In this document: positions 44,364 to 57,128 of the stretch, piece after piece
How positions within the stretch are numbered: the first letter of the stretch is position 1
How the letters are laid out: the number at the start of each line of letters is the position of its first letter
Source of the DNA: Excoecaria cochinchinensis
Taxonomy: Eukaryota; Streptophyta; Magnoliopsida; Malpighiales; Euphorbiaceae
NCBI GenBank assembly: GCA_947683425.1
Contig: CANTUQ010000081.1
Coordinates: forward strand, 8,552,501-8,616,500
Length of the DNA: 64,000 nt
Reading direction: 5' to 3'
The notes under the pieces: generated by a model
Databases searched by the model: none
What the model saw: only the letters and a program-made list of their open reading frames with translations
Told to the model about the DNA's origin: nothing
Made by a program: the position numbers and the translations under genes

Positions 44364-46621
44364 TGTAGACACCGGGTCCCGAGTAGCCTTGATCAGGATT
44401 ACCCGATGATGAAATTTAGCTATGCCGGCTTATAGGCAAAAAGATTGGAGCTCAGAAGTGATTTTCCTTGTCTTTTCTGTGAGTAAAAAGGGTATTTTAA
44501 AAATATTTTAAAAATATTTTTTAAATTATTTTGAAGAAGAAAAAGTGTGTTTTAGATTGGTGGTATTTTATAAAAAAAAAAAAAAAAAAGGTGAAAAATG
44601 ATGGAAAAATGTTGAAAATAAAATAGGGGAAAATAATCGCGACGAAAAGGCGACGGCCAAGGGTCGTCGCGAATTTCCGTGCGCTCCGCGCGTCCTACGC
44701 CCTTGGCGTCGGTCGCTCCGCGCAAGCGACGCGCAGGGCGTCGCTCGCCCCGCGCACGTCGTGCGCGGAAACTCCGCGTAAATCGCACGGAAACGTGCGC
44801 GACGCGCACGATCTCTCGCCCCTGACGCCGATTCTCGCCCCACTTCGCCCATTTCGCCCATTTTTCGACCCAAACACGATTTTTAGCTGTTTTTGGACGG
44901 TTTTGGGTGGTTTTTGGGTAGTTTTTGAGGGTTAAAAACACTATAAAAATTCAGAAACGGGAGAGGACGAATCAGGAACATTTTAGAGAAAAAAAACTGA
45001 ATTTTGGAGCTTTGAGTTGAGAGAAAAAAATCCATCTTACACACTTGTTTCCAAGAGCTTTTCTTCAAGTTTTCAAGCTATTTTCTAAGGATTTTCACAA
45101 GAGAAGACAAGGAATTCAACACTTCTATCTTCAATTCTTCAAAACTGAATTTGAGGGTAATTATTCTTGGCTTTGCTCATTAATTCTCTTGTTAATTTCA
45201 TTTATTTTGGCTTCCAATTAACATATCAAACATGTAAATTCTCTTAGTCTCCATATTCTTCTTCTTATTTTTTTTATCTTCAATTATTCATATAACAAAT
45301 AAGCTTTTTTAAATTCTATTAATCTTTTTTTTTCATGTCAAATTATTCTTTGTTCATGTAATTATCTATGTTTTAGGTTGTAAATACCTTTAATTTCTTA
45401 ATGCTATATCATGTTTATTATTATGCTTTCTTTTGCATGTATGAGTGTTATAGTCATTATTTTATGCTAGTTATGCATGTCAAGTGGAATTATTCTTATG
45501 TTACACATTTATTCATGTCTTAACTATAATAAAATTGATTGTCACTAATCTTCCATGTATGTTAATAACTATTATTAATAAGTTGCATATGCCATGATAC
45601 TTCATCACCTTATGCATGTTAAATTGCATCTTAATCACTTTATGCATGTTAAATTGCATCATAATTATTTTTTATGCATGTTATAGTATCTTATGCATGT
45701 TATATGGTCATCGTACATATTACCTTTTATGTTGTATTATTTCATTGGCCTAATCACTAACATGAATTTCTTTTTGATTTTTTGGTTGCAAATCATTGTT
45801 TTATTCTCATTTGAGCATCCATGCACATGAAGGAGGAGTTGCGGGGTTTGGTATTTCCTTTATACATTTTTAATTCTCATTTCGTTTATATTTTTAATTT
45901 CCTTGTATATATTCATTGAATAAAATGTTTTCCTATGCGCACCTAAATAAAGATCATAAAAATATTTCTTACTAAATTAATTTGGATTTTTCATAATAAA
46001 ATGGGACCAATGTCCTAATTTTCATCCCAAATAAAATCATCATATCCAGAATATTTTCTTTAATTGTGCATGCGGGGACCAAAGTCCTCATAATTAATAA
46101 ATTCCCCGGTTTTATGTATGTTTGCACTTTTAAATGGGAGTTGTATTCCGCTCCTTGTATTATTGTAATTCATTGCTTTACTTGCTAATTTATGGTTTTC
46201 CTAACATGAGTAAATGCACCTTAAATTAATTGCATTGTGTGGAGAGAGAGCGAATTAATGACAATTAAAATTCAATCATAAATTAATCGAGGTAGAAATA
46301 GATGAGAAATCCCGGACCCAGCTCTGGTCTTTGGGCTCGAGAGGTTAGAGGTTATCCTCCAAAATACTTCTTGGGTCACGAGACTTTAGCGCTAATCCTA
46401 GGCCTCATTGCCCAACATGGATACTAAGCGCAGTCTTAGGCTCTCCGAGGCGAGAGTAACTTTCCCAATGTTCTATTGGGTGGCGACTCCATGATACCTC
46501 TTTGTTGCCCAACATAGACGCACTTGCGATTTATTGCAAGATGCCAACGGACCCGCAAATGCCCGATCGCCCTCAAGCGGGCGGTCATAGGGGCGGCGCT
46601 CGGGATCCGGCGCGCGTCACA
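44364..46621 (+). mobile_element. Element E: Tat/Ogre-type solo LTR
   Basis: 2258 bp from TGTAGACACCGGG to CGCGCGTCACA, flanked by CTCAT on both sides (44359-44363, 46622-46626). It resembles the J LTR at its 3' end, with internal TGGCGACTCC at 46481-46490. No PBS or internal region follows, so it arose by LTR-LTR recombination. The empty site is present in F's other LTR. Confidence 0.95.
44638..44845 (+). other. GC-rich, CpG-rich island inside LTR E
   Basis: A stretch of about 200 bp dense in CGCGC, GTCGC and CGCACG words sits within AT-rich DNA. Overlapping minus-strand frames here are composition artefacts. Confidence 0.7.
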
Positions 46622-47411
46622 CTCATGCTCACATAAATAAAGCCATTCATCAGAAGCTCATAACAATATTCAAATTCTCATAACAGATTATACTTTTCAC
46701 CATTTAACCCATACATATATCACATACGTTTACTCATATCAAAATTCATACCAGGCACCTGCTGACTCAAGGGAGTGGATAACGAGTATACGGATAGTAC
46801 TTTACGGGTACGAGCCGATTACGGATAGTACCTTACGGGTACGAATCGGGAAACCAATTTTACTTTTAACTTTCACAAAACATTTTCAAAAGGGGCCTTA
46901 AACAAGATCCATACACATAAAAGGGTTCGCAAGGAACCAAATAGGGATCTGATCGGGGTCCAAACGGAACTGAGGGCTGCAGCTATAAGACTTTATTAGG
47001 CATGCCTAACTATCCACTTTCTAGACTCTAGCAGGTCATGCATAACACAATCCACAAATAAATATTAATCCAATCTATAGCACGCAATTATATAGTTAAG
47101 CATGTATATTCACATAATACAAATAATCATGGCATGATATAGCATGTGATCACCCTCTATATCATTTATAAAAACTCACATAGCATGGTCATTTACTACT
47201 CTTCATATATATATATATATATATATCATATGCAAAGCAATTAGCTTAATTAGAAACAAGTAATATAATCCATCCATTGTATAGCTAAAATATCTCTTTT
47301 AAAGACGTAAATCATGTAAAAAGACACTAAATAACATTTAAAACCATACAAGAGAGGAAAAGGAATGAAAAAGAAAGAAGTGGAAAATTGCAAAAGAGGT
47401 GAGCAAAACCG

Positions 47412-47632
47412 TTTTACACGGCGGTATGGCCTTACCCTTACCGCCGTGTAAGACAATTACACGGGGTAAAGCTTAGGCCATACCACCGTGTAACCTGCCT
47501 CACACCTGGGCAGAATGGTTTTACACGGCGGTATGGCTTTGCCCTTACCGCCGTGTAAAGATGCAGCTCCAAAATTCCGAGGCAAAACCCACAATCCACA
47601 CGGCGGTGAGACCAGGCCTTACCGCCGTGTGA
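47412..47632. repeat. Four ACACGGCGGTA hairpins in the F LTR
   Basis: 47412-47452, 47457-47494, 47520-47559 and 47597-47632. The third has a perfect 14-bp palindrome (TTTACACGGCGGTA / TACCGCCGTGTAAA) around a 12-nt loop. The fourth uses CACACGGCGG arms. The equivalent part of the other F LTR has been deleted. Confidence 0.85.
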
Positions 47633-48731
47633 CTCCTCGATTTTCAAGAAATCTGCAGAATTCCAACTTCAACAATTCCCAATTTTTCACACAATCAACC
47701 ACAACGAAATATACACATTTTGACCAATAAATTAACACCAAAAACTTACCTCTAACTTACCTTAACTTAGCCATCCAACATCACAACTCAAACATCATAA
47801 CATAACATCAATTTATCCAAACATACATGAACTCAACATCCACAAATTCAGAAAATTAAATCAAGGAAATTAAACATTTTGCAATAACTTATCATTCAAA
47901 TTCTACACTTAAAAACTTGAAACCCATATAGAGTAAACCAATTTCATACTCCAATTTCCATCAATCATACATACATACCAAAACCCAAAATCACATTCAA
48001 GCAAAACCAAAGCATAAATAATTTCCCAAACCTCAAAATTAGGAGCTCTTTCACTTGGTTCCACTAGATCCAGCAACTTCGTTGCCTTTAGGATCTCTTG
48101 CAGGCTCAGCTAAACACCCAAAACAATGAAACACACACCAAAGCAACTCTAATCAAAACCCTAAACAAAGAAGATGAAGAAGAGAAGGGAACCTGAAATT
48201 CAAAATAGAAAATGCAAAGAAACTTACCCAAAACAACACAATGAGTGACCAATCTCCACCACACAAGCTTGGACCAAGGGAAAGTTGGCTAAGGGAAAAG
48301 AAGAAGAAGAAGGAGGAGGAAGAAGAAGAGGGGACGGGAAATGGAACCCAATTTCTGATTTTTCCCCTTTTCTTCTTTCTCTTTCTTTTCTCACCCTCCA
48401 CTTGTCACAATCTTGGTGGTGGAAACCACTCACTCACACACTAGAGGCACATGTCACACACACACAATGAAACACTCCAATAATGCATCCTACACATGTA
48501 TGAGCAACACACACAATGCAATCTCATGTAATACACACATATAATGATATGCTCACATGCATGTGATCCTAACTCCACTTATGGACACCTTATTTCTATA
48601 TGCACCACCACACAAGAACAAACCCACAAAATATGCATATATACCAAAATACCCCTATGATATGCCAAAACCATGCAAATGCACACACATACATATTGCT
48701 CGCTCGACTAGGGGGCAAACGGGGTGTGACA

Positions 48732-48744
48732 ACTCTCCCCTACT
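48732..48744 (-). promoter_or_regulatory. Polypurine tract of F
   Basis: On the minus strand it reads AGTAGGGGAGAGT, directly before the 3' LTR start TGTCACACC. Confidence 0.8.
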
Positions 48745-48785
48745 ACAAGAATTTTGTCCTCGAAATTCTCACCTGAACTGAACAA

Positions 48786-49238
48786 CTACGGGTACTGAGC
48801 TCTCATCGACTCCTCTGGTTCCCATGTCACCTCCTTGACTCCATGGTGATTCCACAAAACCTTTACCAAAGGAATCTGCTTACTTCTTAACTGCCTCACT
48901 TCCCAAGCTAGGATAGCTTTTGGTTCCTCATCATAGGAGAAATCAGACTGCACTTGAAACTCTTGAACCGATAAAACATGAGAAGGATCCGACCTATACC
49001 GATGAAGCATAGAAACGTGGAACACATCATGTAACTTGGACAATTCTATCGGTAAAGCCAGTCTATAGGCCACCGGACCAACTCTTGCCAACACCTCATA
49101 CGGACCAATGAAGCAAGGACTAAGCTTTTGTTTCTTTCCAAACCTAAGCACTTTTCTCCAAGGAGAAACTTTTAGGAAAACCTTGTCTCCGACTTCAAAC
49201 TGCACATCCTTTCTCTTCAAGTTGGCATAAGATCTCTG
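48786..49238 (-). pseudogene. Integrase C-terminus and chromodomain of F
   Basis: It is open from 49220 to 48786 and in phase with the upstream integrase frame, but separated by TGA at 49239-49241. GDKVFLKVSPWRK and FIGPYEVL form the GPY/F module. The end, with P.AILAWEVRQLR, LVKVLWNHHG and TWEPEESMRAQYP, is a chromodomain of the type that targets chromoviruses to heterochromatin. The length is normal for the family. This fixes F as a chromovirus, with Tekay the best guess from gag and LTR length. Confidence 0.9.
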
Positions 49239-50483
49239 TCAATCCTTGGCCGCTTTCAAATTCTGCTGCACAACTCTGATCTTCTCCTCTGTATCTCTAA
49301 CCAGATCTGGCCCAATCACTGACCTCTCGGATAACTCTGTCCAACAAACTGGAGTCCTACATTGCCGTCCATACAAAGCCTCATAAGGAGCCATACTGAT
49401 ACTGGACTGATAGCTATTGTTGTAGGCAAATTCCATAAGCGATACATACTTGTCCCAACTACCCAGAAAGTCCAAAACACAAGCCCTTAACATGTCCTCT
49501 AAGATCTGAATCATTCGCTCGGACTGACCGTCTGTCTGAGGATGAAATGCCGTACTGAAGTTCAATTTGGTACCCAAAACTCGCTGCAACTCTTTCCAAA
49601 ACTTAGATGTGAACCTTGGGTCCCGGTCTGAAACTATGGACAAAGGTACTCCATGCAATCGAAATATCTCATCCACATAGATACTGGCCAATCTATCCAT
49701 TTAGTAGTCCATCCTAACCGGCAAGAAGTGAGCAGACTTTGTGAGTCGATCTACAATAACCCAAACAGAATCATGCTTTTTCTGAGTCAAGGGCAACCCA
49801 GAAACAAAATCCATGGCAATATCATCCCACTTCCACTCGAGAACGGACAAAGGCGTGAGCAATCCAGAAGGAACTTGGTGCTCAGCCTTTACCTGCTGAC
49901 ATGACAAGCACTTGGATACAAAGTCTACTATGTCCCTCTTCATACCAGACCACCAATAAAACTGCTTCATATCCTGATACATCTTCCCACTGCCAGGATG
50001 CATGGTGAAAACTGTATTGTGTGCCTCACTCAAAAGCTGTTTCCTCAAATCCTCATCATCTGGAACACACAAACTGTTCCCATACAAAAGCGCTCCATCA
50101 AGAACCGAGAACTCTGACTGCTTGCCCAGACTAACCTCTTGCACAATTCGCTGAAGCCTCTCATCGATCTTCTGAGCATCAACTAACCACTGTCTCAAGG
50201 TAGGCTTGACTCTCAAATGAGCTATCAAAGCCCCATCCGAACCAAACCTCCATCTGAACCGTCTCAAAAATAAGGCAGAAACTGACTTCCGACTCAAAGC
50301 ATCTGCTACTACATTGGCCTTACCCAGATGGTAATCCACAAAGCAATCGTAATCTTTAAACAACTCAAGCCATCGATGCTGTCTCATATTCAGTTCATTC
50401 TGAGTCAGGAAATACTTCAAACTCTTGTGGTCCGTAAAGATCCTGCACTTCTCCCCATAGAGGTAATGGTGCCAAATCTTCAA
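49239..50483 (-). pseudogene. Integrase (and end of RNase H) of F
   Basis: One phase, interrupted by TAA at 49701-49703. It starts in the RNase H end ([23 protein letters not shown]). The zinc-binding H..H..CLSCQQ motif is at about 50035-49890. DDE residues lie in [20 protein letters not shown] (just after the stop) and [12 protein letters not shown]. It would catalyse insertion. The stop falls between the first and second catalytic Asp, so no complete enzyme is made. Confidence 0.92.
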
Positions 50484-50614
50484 AGCAAAGATTTGAATAT
50501 GAACTATCTCATATTCAACTCATTCTGAGTCAGGAAATACTTTAAACTCTTGTGGCCCGTAAAGATCCTGCACTTCTCCCCATAGAGGTAATGGCGCCAA
50601 ATCTTCAAAGCAAA
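50383..50614 (-). repeat. 125-bp tandem duplication in the RNase H of F
   Basis: 50383-50490 and 50508-50614 are near-identical (both include CCGTAAAGATCCTGCACTTC). The offset is 125 bp, not a multiple of three. It accounts exactly for the change from the RT phase to the integrase phase. Confidence 0.88.
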
Positions 50615-51553
50615 GACAACTGCTGCTAACTCAAGATCATGTGTCGGATAGTTCCTCTCATGTGGCTTTAACTATAGAGAAGCATAAGCCACAACCCTAC
50701 CTTCCTGCATCAGAACACATCCCAGGCCAACACCTGAAGCGTCACTATACATAACAAACTCATTACCCGAGATGGGTTGAGTAAGTATAGGAGCTTCGAC
50801 TAATAACTGCTTCAACCTTTCAAAGCAAGCTTAACACTTATCTGACCACTCGAACTTAACTCCTTTCCTCAACAACCTAGTCATCGGAGCGGCAATCACA
50901 GAGAAACTCTTAACAAACTGACGGTAGTAACCCGCCAGACCAAGGAAACTCCTCACTTCTTGAACATTCCTAGGCGCTTTCCAATCGACTATCGCCTCAA
51001 TCTTAGCTGGATCTACTTGGATACCCTTGGCTAAAACTATGTGGCCCAAAAATGACACTTCCCAAAGCCAAAAATCACACTTACTCAACTTGGCAAACAA
51101 CCAATGTTCCCTCAACACTTGCAAAACCAATCGGAGATGTTCCTCATACTCGGTCTCATCCTTGGAATACACCAAGATGTCATCTATGAACACTACTACA
51201 AATCTGTCTAAGTATGGCCTAAACACTCTGTTTATCTAATCCATGAATACCGCTGGAGCATTGGTCAAACCAAACGGCATAACAAGGAACTCATAGTGGC
51301 CATACCGAGTCCAAAATGCAGTCTTAACCACATCCTCATCCTTAACCCGAAACTGATAATACCCAGACCGAAGGTCTATCTTGGAAAAGACTCCTTCACC
51401 TCAAAGCTGATCAAACAAATCTTCAACTCTAGGCAACGGATACTTGTTCTTCACTGTGATCTTGTTAATCTGCCTATAATCGATACACATCCTCAAAGAC
51501 CCATCCTTTTTCTTGACAAACAGAATCGAAGCTCCCCATGGAGATATGCTGGG
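50615..51553 (-). pseudogene. Reverse transcriptase and start of RNase H of F
   Basis: Downstream of the TGA at 51554-51556 the RT phase continues with [11 protein letters not shown] and R.CIDYR, then has further stops near 51400 and 51238 and TAA at 50831-50833. The catalytic FIDD box is at 51190-51179 ([15 protein letters not shown]), followed by SKCDFWL and FLGHIV. RNase H begins after 50831 (SDASGVGLGCVLMQ). Five or more breaks make the copy inactive. All motifs are in the usual Ty3/gypsy order. Confidence 0.9.
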
Positions 51554-52834
51554 TCAAATAAACCCCTTATCCAATAGCTCTTGCAGTTGAGTTTTTAATT
51601 CTCTCAACTCTACAGGAGCCATCCGATAAGGTGCCCTCGATATAGGTGTGGTACCCGGCATGATCTCTATGGCTAGCTTAACTTCCCTCTCTGGAGGCAA
51701 ACCCGGCAAATCACTTGGAAAAACATCACTAAACTCCCGAACAATAGGGATGTCCTCAATCCTGACTTGATCCCTCTTGGAATCCAAAACCACAGCTAGG
51801 AAAGCCTCACAACCTTTTCTGAAAAACCTCTTGGCTTGAATTGCAGAAATCACGTTGCTCACAGAAATCGCACCCAAACCTCTTATAAACACTGGAGCTC
51901 GGTTCCTATCCCGAAGCACAAAGGTCTTCCTATGACAATCAACCACAGCCCGATGCTTGCCCAACCAGTCCATACCCAAAATCAGGTCATATTCTCTGAA
52001 ACGTAACTCTATCAAATCCGCATGGAACTCAACACCCTCAATCGTCAAAGGGCAACTCCTAAAAACTCTACTCACCCTGACACTATGCCCTAATGGATTG
52101 GTCACACAAATTTCATAGTCTAACTGATCTACCACATGCAACTTATCAACAATCTTATGCGTGCACAAATATGAGTGTGTGGAACCAGGATCTATTAGAG
52201 CATATAATTCAGTGTCATAGAGTAGGAACTTACCAGCAATCACATCAGGCGCATCCTGCTCCTCTCTGGCTCTCACTGCATATACTCTAGCTGCAACAGG
52301 TGGAGGATGCTCAACAGTCTCAAAAATAGCTCCATCTCTAGGCCGACCGCCTCGATCTCTACCTCTACCTCTACCTCTAGCAGCCGGAGAAGCATTCGAT
52401 CCAACTCTGCTAGTTCCTCCCTGAGGGCCTGAATCTTCATTCAACTGGGGACAACTAGCTAAACGGTGCTCGGTGCTCCCACACTTAAAGCACCCACCAG
52501 TGAGCCACCTACACTCACCCCGATGAGCCCTGCTGCAATGAGCATAAACAGGTACAGCATCAGATCTACCACCTCTGCCAGAACTAGATACCACTGCTGA
52601 ACCTTGCCTTCTACCTCTAGTAGCCGAACCAGCTGATGGCTTATCTTGCGGGTTCCTAGATCTCTTACCCGAAGATGAGGAAGAACCTCCCCGTGCAGAA
52701 TTTCTTCGCTGAGCTCTCTCCCTAAGCAATGATTCCGTCTGCTCCGCCCTCATGGCAGCCTCTGCAATCTGATAATAACTTACCCTTGGCGTACACATCA
52801 AAGAAATCAAAGCAATCTTCAAAGACTCATTCAA
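51554..52834 (-). pseudogene. gag zinc knuckle, protease and RT start of F
   Basis: A 426-residue open frame. A Ser/Arg/Gly-rich region precedes the CCHC knuckle CFKCGSTEHRLASC (about 52480-52439). An Arg/Gly-rich stretch follows, then protease with LIDPGSTHSYLC (about 52204; D-P-G-S in place of D-T/S-G) and LGMDWL. The end is the RT entry segment (PYRMAPVELRELK.QLQELLDKGFI). It lies one frame off the preceding gag piece. Confidence 0.9.
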
Positions 52835-53388
52835 CCCGGCTTCAAAATGCTCCCACGCGGAGCATAGCGAGACAACCGATTAAACTCTTTCTCATAATTC
52901 GAAACTGACATGGCCCTCTGCTTCAAACTCAGAAACTGTGCCCATCTTGTGTCCCTATATGCTTGAGTCACATACTTCTTTGTAAACTCCTCCCCGAAGA
53001 ATTCCCATGTAACCGGATCAGGCATCTGAGGTTGCCTACATACCAACTCCCACCATTCGTAAGCCGACCATTGAAGCAATGCCACAGCACATTCAGCTTG
53101 CTGATCTGGAGGACACCTGACTTCCTTTAAAGCTCTCTTTACTTTATCAAGCCACTTCTCAGCTAACTCTAACTCATCTAGCCCGGTCCCATAAAAATCC
53201 TCAACACCGGCTCTTTTTAAAATCTCTATCGGAGCTTTAGCGGTAGTCACCCTTTCCAAAACTCGAGCCATGTCCTGATGCAATCTGAACATAGCCTCAA
53301 AAGGCATAGCAGCAGCCTCGAGCTGGACCCTAGCACGCTGAGCCGACACAAAAATAGAAACAGACGGATCTACAGCTGGAGGATTCAC
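52831..53388 (-). pseudogene. gag capsid region of F
   Basis: The 185-residue frame may begin upstream, since its apparent start is not ATG. It has the Retrotrans_gag core: A..WL..V...L, A...L...A..WW, then W..F...F...Y.T.A, and a SV..Y...F..L..YAP ending, as in Del/Tekay gag. A frameshift at about 52830 leads into the zinc-knuckle frame. It would build the particle and bind element RNA. Confidence 0.88.
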
Positions 53389-53534
53389 ACTTTCAGCGGA
53401 TTCCTCAAGCGCACCATGAGCAGAATCAGAATCAATCTAACAAACAAGAGAACAACTGCATCAGCCAACACAGCCCTAGACATAGACGTATCCACATATA
53501 GCATCACTTAAACAATCACCCAGAAACGCCTAAA

Positions 53535-53550
53535 CCAGGCTCTAATACCA
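53535..53550 (-). promoter_or_regulatory. Primer binding site of F
   Basis: On the minus strand TGGTATTAGAGCCTGG lies five bases from the LTR end. It is close to the complement of plant initiator tRNA-Met (TGGTATCAGAGC). Confidence 0.85.
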
Positions 53551-54662
53551 CAACTTGTAACACCCCTTACCCGTACTTAAGCGTTCCCATCCCATGAGGA
53601 GTAAGATGCCGTACGAGTCAGGGTGCAAACGCACAAAGCATAAATATATATAAATCCAATCAAAGATAAACTTATATAAATTCGGGGCAATTAAAAACTT
53701 TTGTGAAACATAAGAACTAAGGTACTGTTTGATCAACCAAGAAAATACAACAGGTAATTACAAATCCCAAAATACATGTACATATACGGAAGCTATTACA
53801 AAACTGATGTAAGAGAGTTCTATACTAAAAGAATCCTCAAAATACAAAAAATAAAGCCCTACACTAAGACCCTGCTGTGTTGGCTTCGATGGCTGCGACT
53901 CTCCCAAAGCAAACTCCCTCCGCACCTACACGGGTAACACACCGTGCTAAGCGATAATGCTTAGTGGGGAACCACCCATATAGCATAAGGACAACCATTC
54001 ACAACGGTCGTCAAGGTAATACACACGCGTAGCTCATGTATATATATATACGATAATCATAGCATAACAATTGCATATACTCATGCTCACATAAATAAAG
54101 CCATTCATCAGAAGCTCATAACAATATTCAAATTCTCATAACAGATTATACTTTTCACCATTTAACCCATACATATATTACATACGTTTCCTCATATCAA
54201 AATTCATACAAGGCACCTGCTGACTCGAGGGAGTGGATAATGAGTATACAGACAGTACTTTACGGGTACGAGCCGATTACGGACAGTACCTTATGGGTAC
54301 AAATCAAGAAACCAATTTTACTTTTAACTTTCACAAAACATTTTCAAAAGGGACCTTAAACAAGATCCATACACATAAAAGGGTTCGCGAGGAACCAAAT
54401 AGGGACCTGATCGGGGTCCAAATGGAACTAAAGGCTGCAGCTATAAGACTCTATTAGGCATGCCTAACTATCCACTTTCTAGACTCTAGCAGGTCATGCA
54501 TAACACAATCCACAAATAAATATTAATCCAATCTATAGCATGCAATTATATAGTTAAGCATGTATATTCACATAATACAAATAATCATGGCATGATATAG
54601 CATGTGATCACCCTCTATATCATTTACAAAAACTCACATAGCATGGTCATTTACTACTCTTC

Positions 54663-54686
54663 ATATATATATATATATATATATAT
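54663..54686. repeat. AT dinucleotide run
   Basis: (AT)n in the F LTR. The counterpart in the left LTR is at 47204-47227. Another TA run lies at 57563-57591 inside the CACTA element. Confidence 0.85.
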
Positions 54687-54834
54687 CATATGCAAAGCAA
54701 TTAGCTTAATTAGAAACAAGTAATAGAATCCATCCATTGTATCACTAAAATATCTCTTTTAAAGACGTAAATCATGTAAAAAGACATTAAATAACATTTA
54801 AAACCATACAAGAGACACTACAAGAATTTTGTAA

Positions 54835-55690
54835 AATAGCAACGGAATTTCATTTCAGCAACGGAAATTTTTTTCCCTTGCTATTTTCTGTCATGTTTCT
54901 CAGCTGTAGCAACGGAAATTATTTTCGATGTTTTCGGTTACTAAAAGACGAGGGCAAGTTTGGCGCGTAAATTTAGCAATGGCTATTAGCAACGGAATTG
55001 AAATCCGTTGCAAAAAATGGCACGAAGAAAATGCAGGAACAGAAAATAGCAACGGAATTCATTTTCCGTTGCTAATTTAGCAACAGAAATAGTATTTCGT
55101 TGCTAATTTAGCAACAGAAATAGTATTTCGTTGCTAACTTAGCAATGGAAATGTATTCCGTTGCTAACTTAGCAACGGAATGTAAATTCCGTAGCTAAAT
55201 ATGTGGGATAAAAAATTGGGTCATAAAATAGCAAGGGAAAGATATTCCGTTGCTAAATAGCAACAGAATCAAGTTTCCGTTGCTATTTTACTAAATTTTT
55301 TTATTATTTTCAGTTTAATTTGGACCTCTAATAGCAACGGAATTATGTTCCGTTGCTAATTAGCAACGGAATTAAATTCCGTTGCTATAAATGTGGAAGA
55401 GGGAAAAAATAGATCCTAAACTAGCAACGAAATATGATTTCCGTTGCTATGTAGCAACGAAATATGAATTCCGTTGCTATTTAGCAACGGAAAAATTTTC
55501 CGTTGCTAGTTTTCTAAATATTTATTATGATATTCATTTGAATTTTATTTAAATTGGGACTGAAAATAGCAAGGGATACACTATTCCGTTGCTATTTAGC
55601 AAGGGAATTTGAATTCCGTTGCTATGTAGCAATGGAATGTATATTCCCTTGCTAAATAGCAAGGGAAATATATTTCCCTTGCTATATTTT
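54835..55690. repeat. Left subterminal repeats of the CACTA element
   Basis: Many GCAACGGAA and TTCCGTTGC half-sites, often as inverted pairs around AT-rich centres, with GCAAGGGAA variants. They are presumed TnpA-type binding sites. Confidence 0.88.
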
Positions 55691-57128
55691 TCATAACATC
55701 CGAAATCAATTCACTTTATGCCTCATTTGCTAATATCTTTGACCTCTCACCGACATCGTCTTCCACCACAGCCGCAGCTCATCCTCACAGCCATCACCTT
55801 CCGTTCCGATCCGCCGTCGTTAGGGGTCTTGGGAGTTGGGTTATTTTTCAGTTGGGTTGGGTTATCCGAAAGACCATTTTCTTCTTTCTCCGTCTCGATC
55901 TCTTTCTCCCTAGCTTGTGCACTGGTTTTCTGTCTCGATCTCTGTCTCCCTAGCTTGACTCGATCTCCCTCGTCTTTACCCCGATCTCCCTCGTCTTTAC
56001 CCCAATCTCACCCTCCCTGTCTTGCTCTCGATCTGTGTCAATCTCGCTTTTGCTCTCTGTATATCGATCTCGCTCTCACTCTCCCTCTCCCTCTCCCTCT
56101 CCCGAGGCCCTTACTCGGTTTTTTGTCATCAATTAGGTATTTGTTTGAGGTAATTTCAGATCTATGTGTTATTACATATAATTTCTTTAACCCCAATCTC
56201 ATTTTGTTGGTTTTATACCATTTTCAGCTAATTTCTACAGCCATGTGTTTGAGGAAATCTTGAGATTTCGGGTGCTTCTGAAGAAGAAATCCAGTCTAAT
56301 GCCAGGAAGCCCTACGAACAGCACAGGTGAGAGTATTAGGTAAAAATTCTACCACTATTTTTATCAGTTCTGCTATTAGGCTTAATAAATAAATTAATGT
56401 TCTTCACTAGTTTGCAATATCCATGCCTGGAATTATATATAAGAAAACTTGCTTTGATTCTTGTACCCTTTTCAGCACAAACACACTTCATTCTTTAATT
56501 AAATTAATAGGATAGGAGACAATTAATGTTAATTATAGGGCAGTATCATTTTTAATAAATCTTGCAAGACGGAAATGAAATAGGAAGAGAATTCTTTTCT
56601 ATTTATCAAATTTTTTGTATTAAGTGGTGTAGTTCACAGAAAAAGAAATAATAATTCAAAGAGAAGTAATAAAGTCATAAAGATTCAATTAACTGACCCC
56701 TCAAACCTAGGATGGATTCAATTAATTCAACAGATTAAATTCTTGATATATATGTTTGTATGCTTTTCTTAATTTATATGTCTTTTGAGTTTAATTCAAT
56801 GGTTTTGATTTTAGATGTAATCTTCCCTGCTGTTTTTGGAATTTAACAACAATTATTTTTTTTTTCTTTTATTGCTCACTGATTTAAGATTAATGTAAGC
56901 CTGATGAGTCTGTTAATTTAATAGATGATGACTGAAATCTACTGCATTGTTTTCTACACATTTTTTTAAGTGTTTAGTGATGATAATGTTGGCTTCTGGT
57001 TCTGCACAATTGCAATTTAGTCATTCTTCAAATATATATCAGTAGTATAAGGGCATCAATCTTCTTATACAGTGGCTTACTTATATCTCAATTGAATTCA
57101 TTTGTGGTTATACTTTTTAATGTTGCAG
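55691..57128 (+). other. CACTA interior, CT-rich then AT-rich, no supported gene
   Basis: The 181-residue frame at 55718-56263 is Ser/Leu/Pro-rich from CTC-repeat DNA, and the CCGATCTCCCTCGTCTTTACC unit is repeated near 55963-56003. It may be a captured 5' UTR of the kinase gene whose exon lies at 57129. This is speculation. Confidence 0.35.

Larger units (their letters stand above)
43819..48731 (-). repeat. 3' LTR of F (left), split by solo LTR E
   Basis: About 2650 bp without E and its TSD. The plus strand starts TGTAACACACC and ends GGGGTGTGACA. The left 550 bp and 46627-47351 match 53556-54815 in the other LTR, which lacks E and shows the uninterrupted target TACTCATGCTCAC. Confidence 0.93.

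Noticed and set aside
44552..44941. 129-codon minus-strand frame in solo LTR E
   Set aside because: Composition artefact of the GC-rich island with a poly-T end; several phases are equally open.
48557..48781. 74-codon frame, repeated near 61498-61683
   Set aside because: Same DNA in both LTRs of F, AC-rich; the LTR terminus explains the conservation.
55718..56263. 181-codon Ser/Pro/Leu-rich frame in the CACTA element
   Set aside because: CTC/CCT repeat translation with no domain; possibly a captured UTR, but there is no support for a protein.
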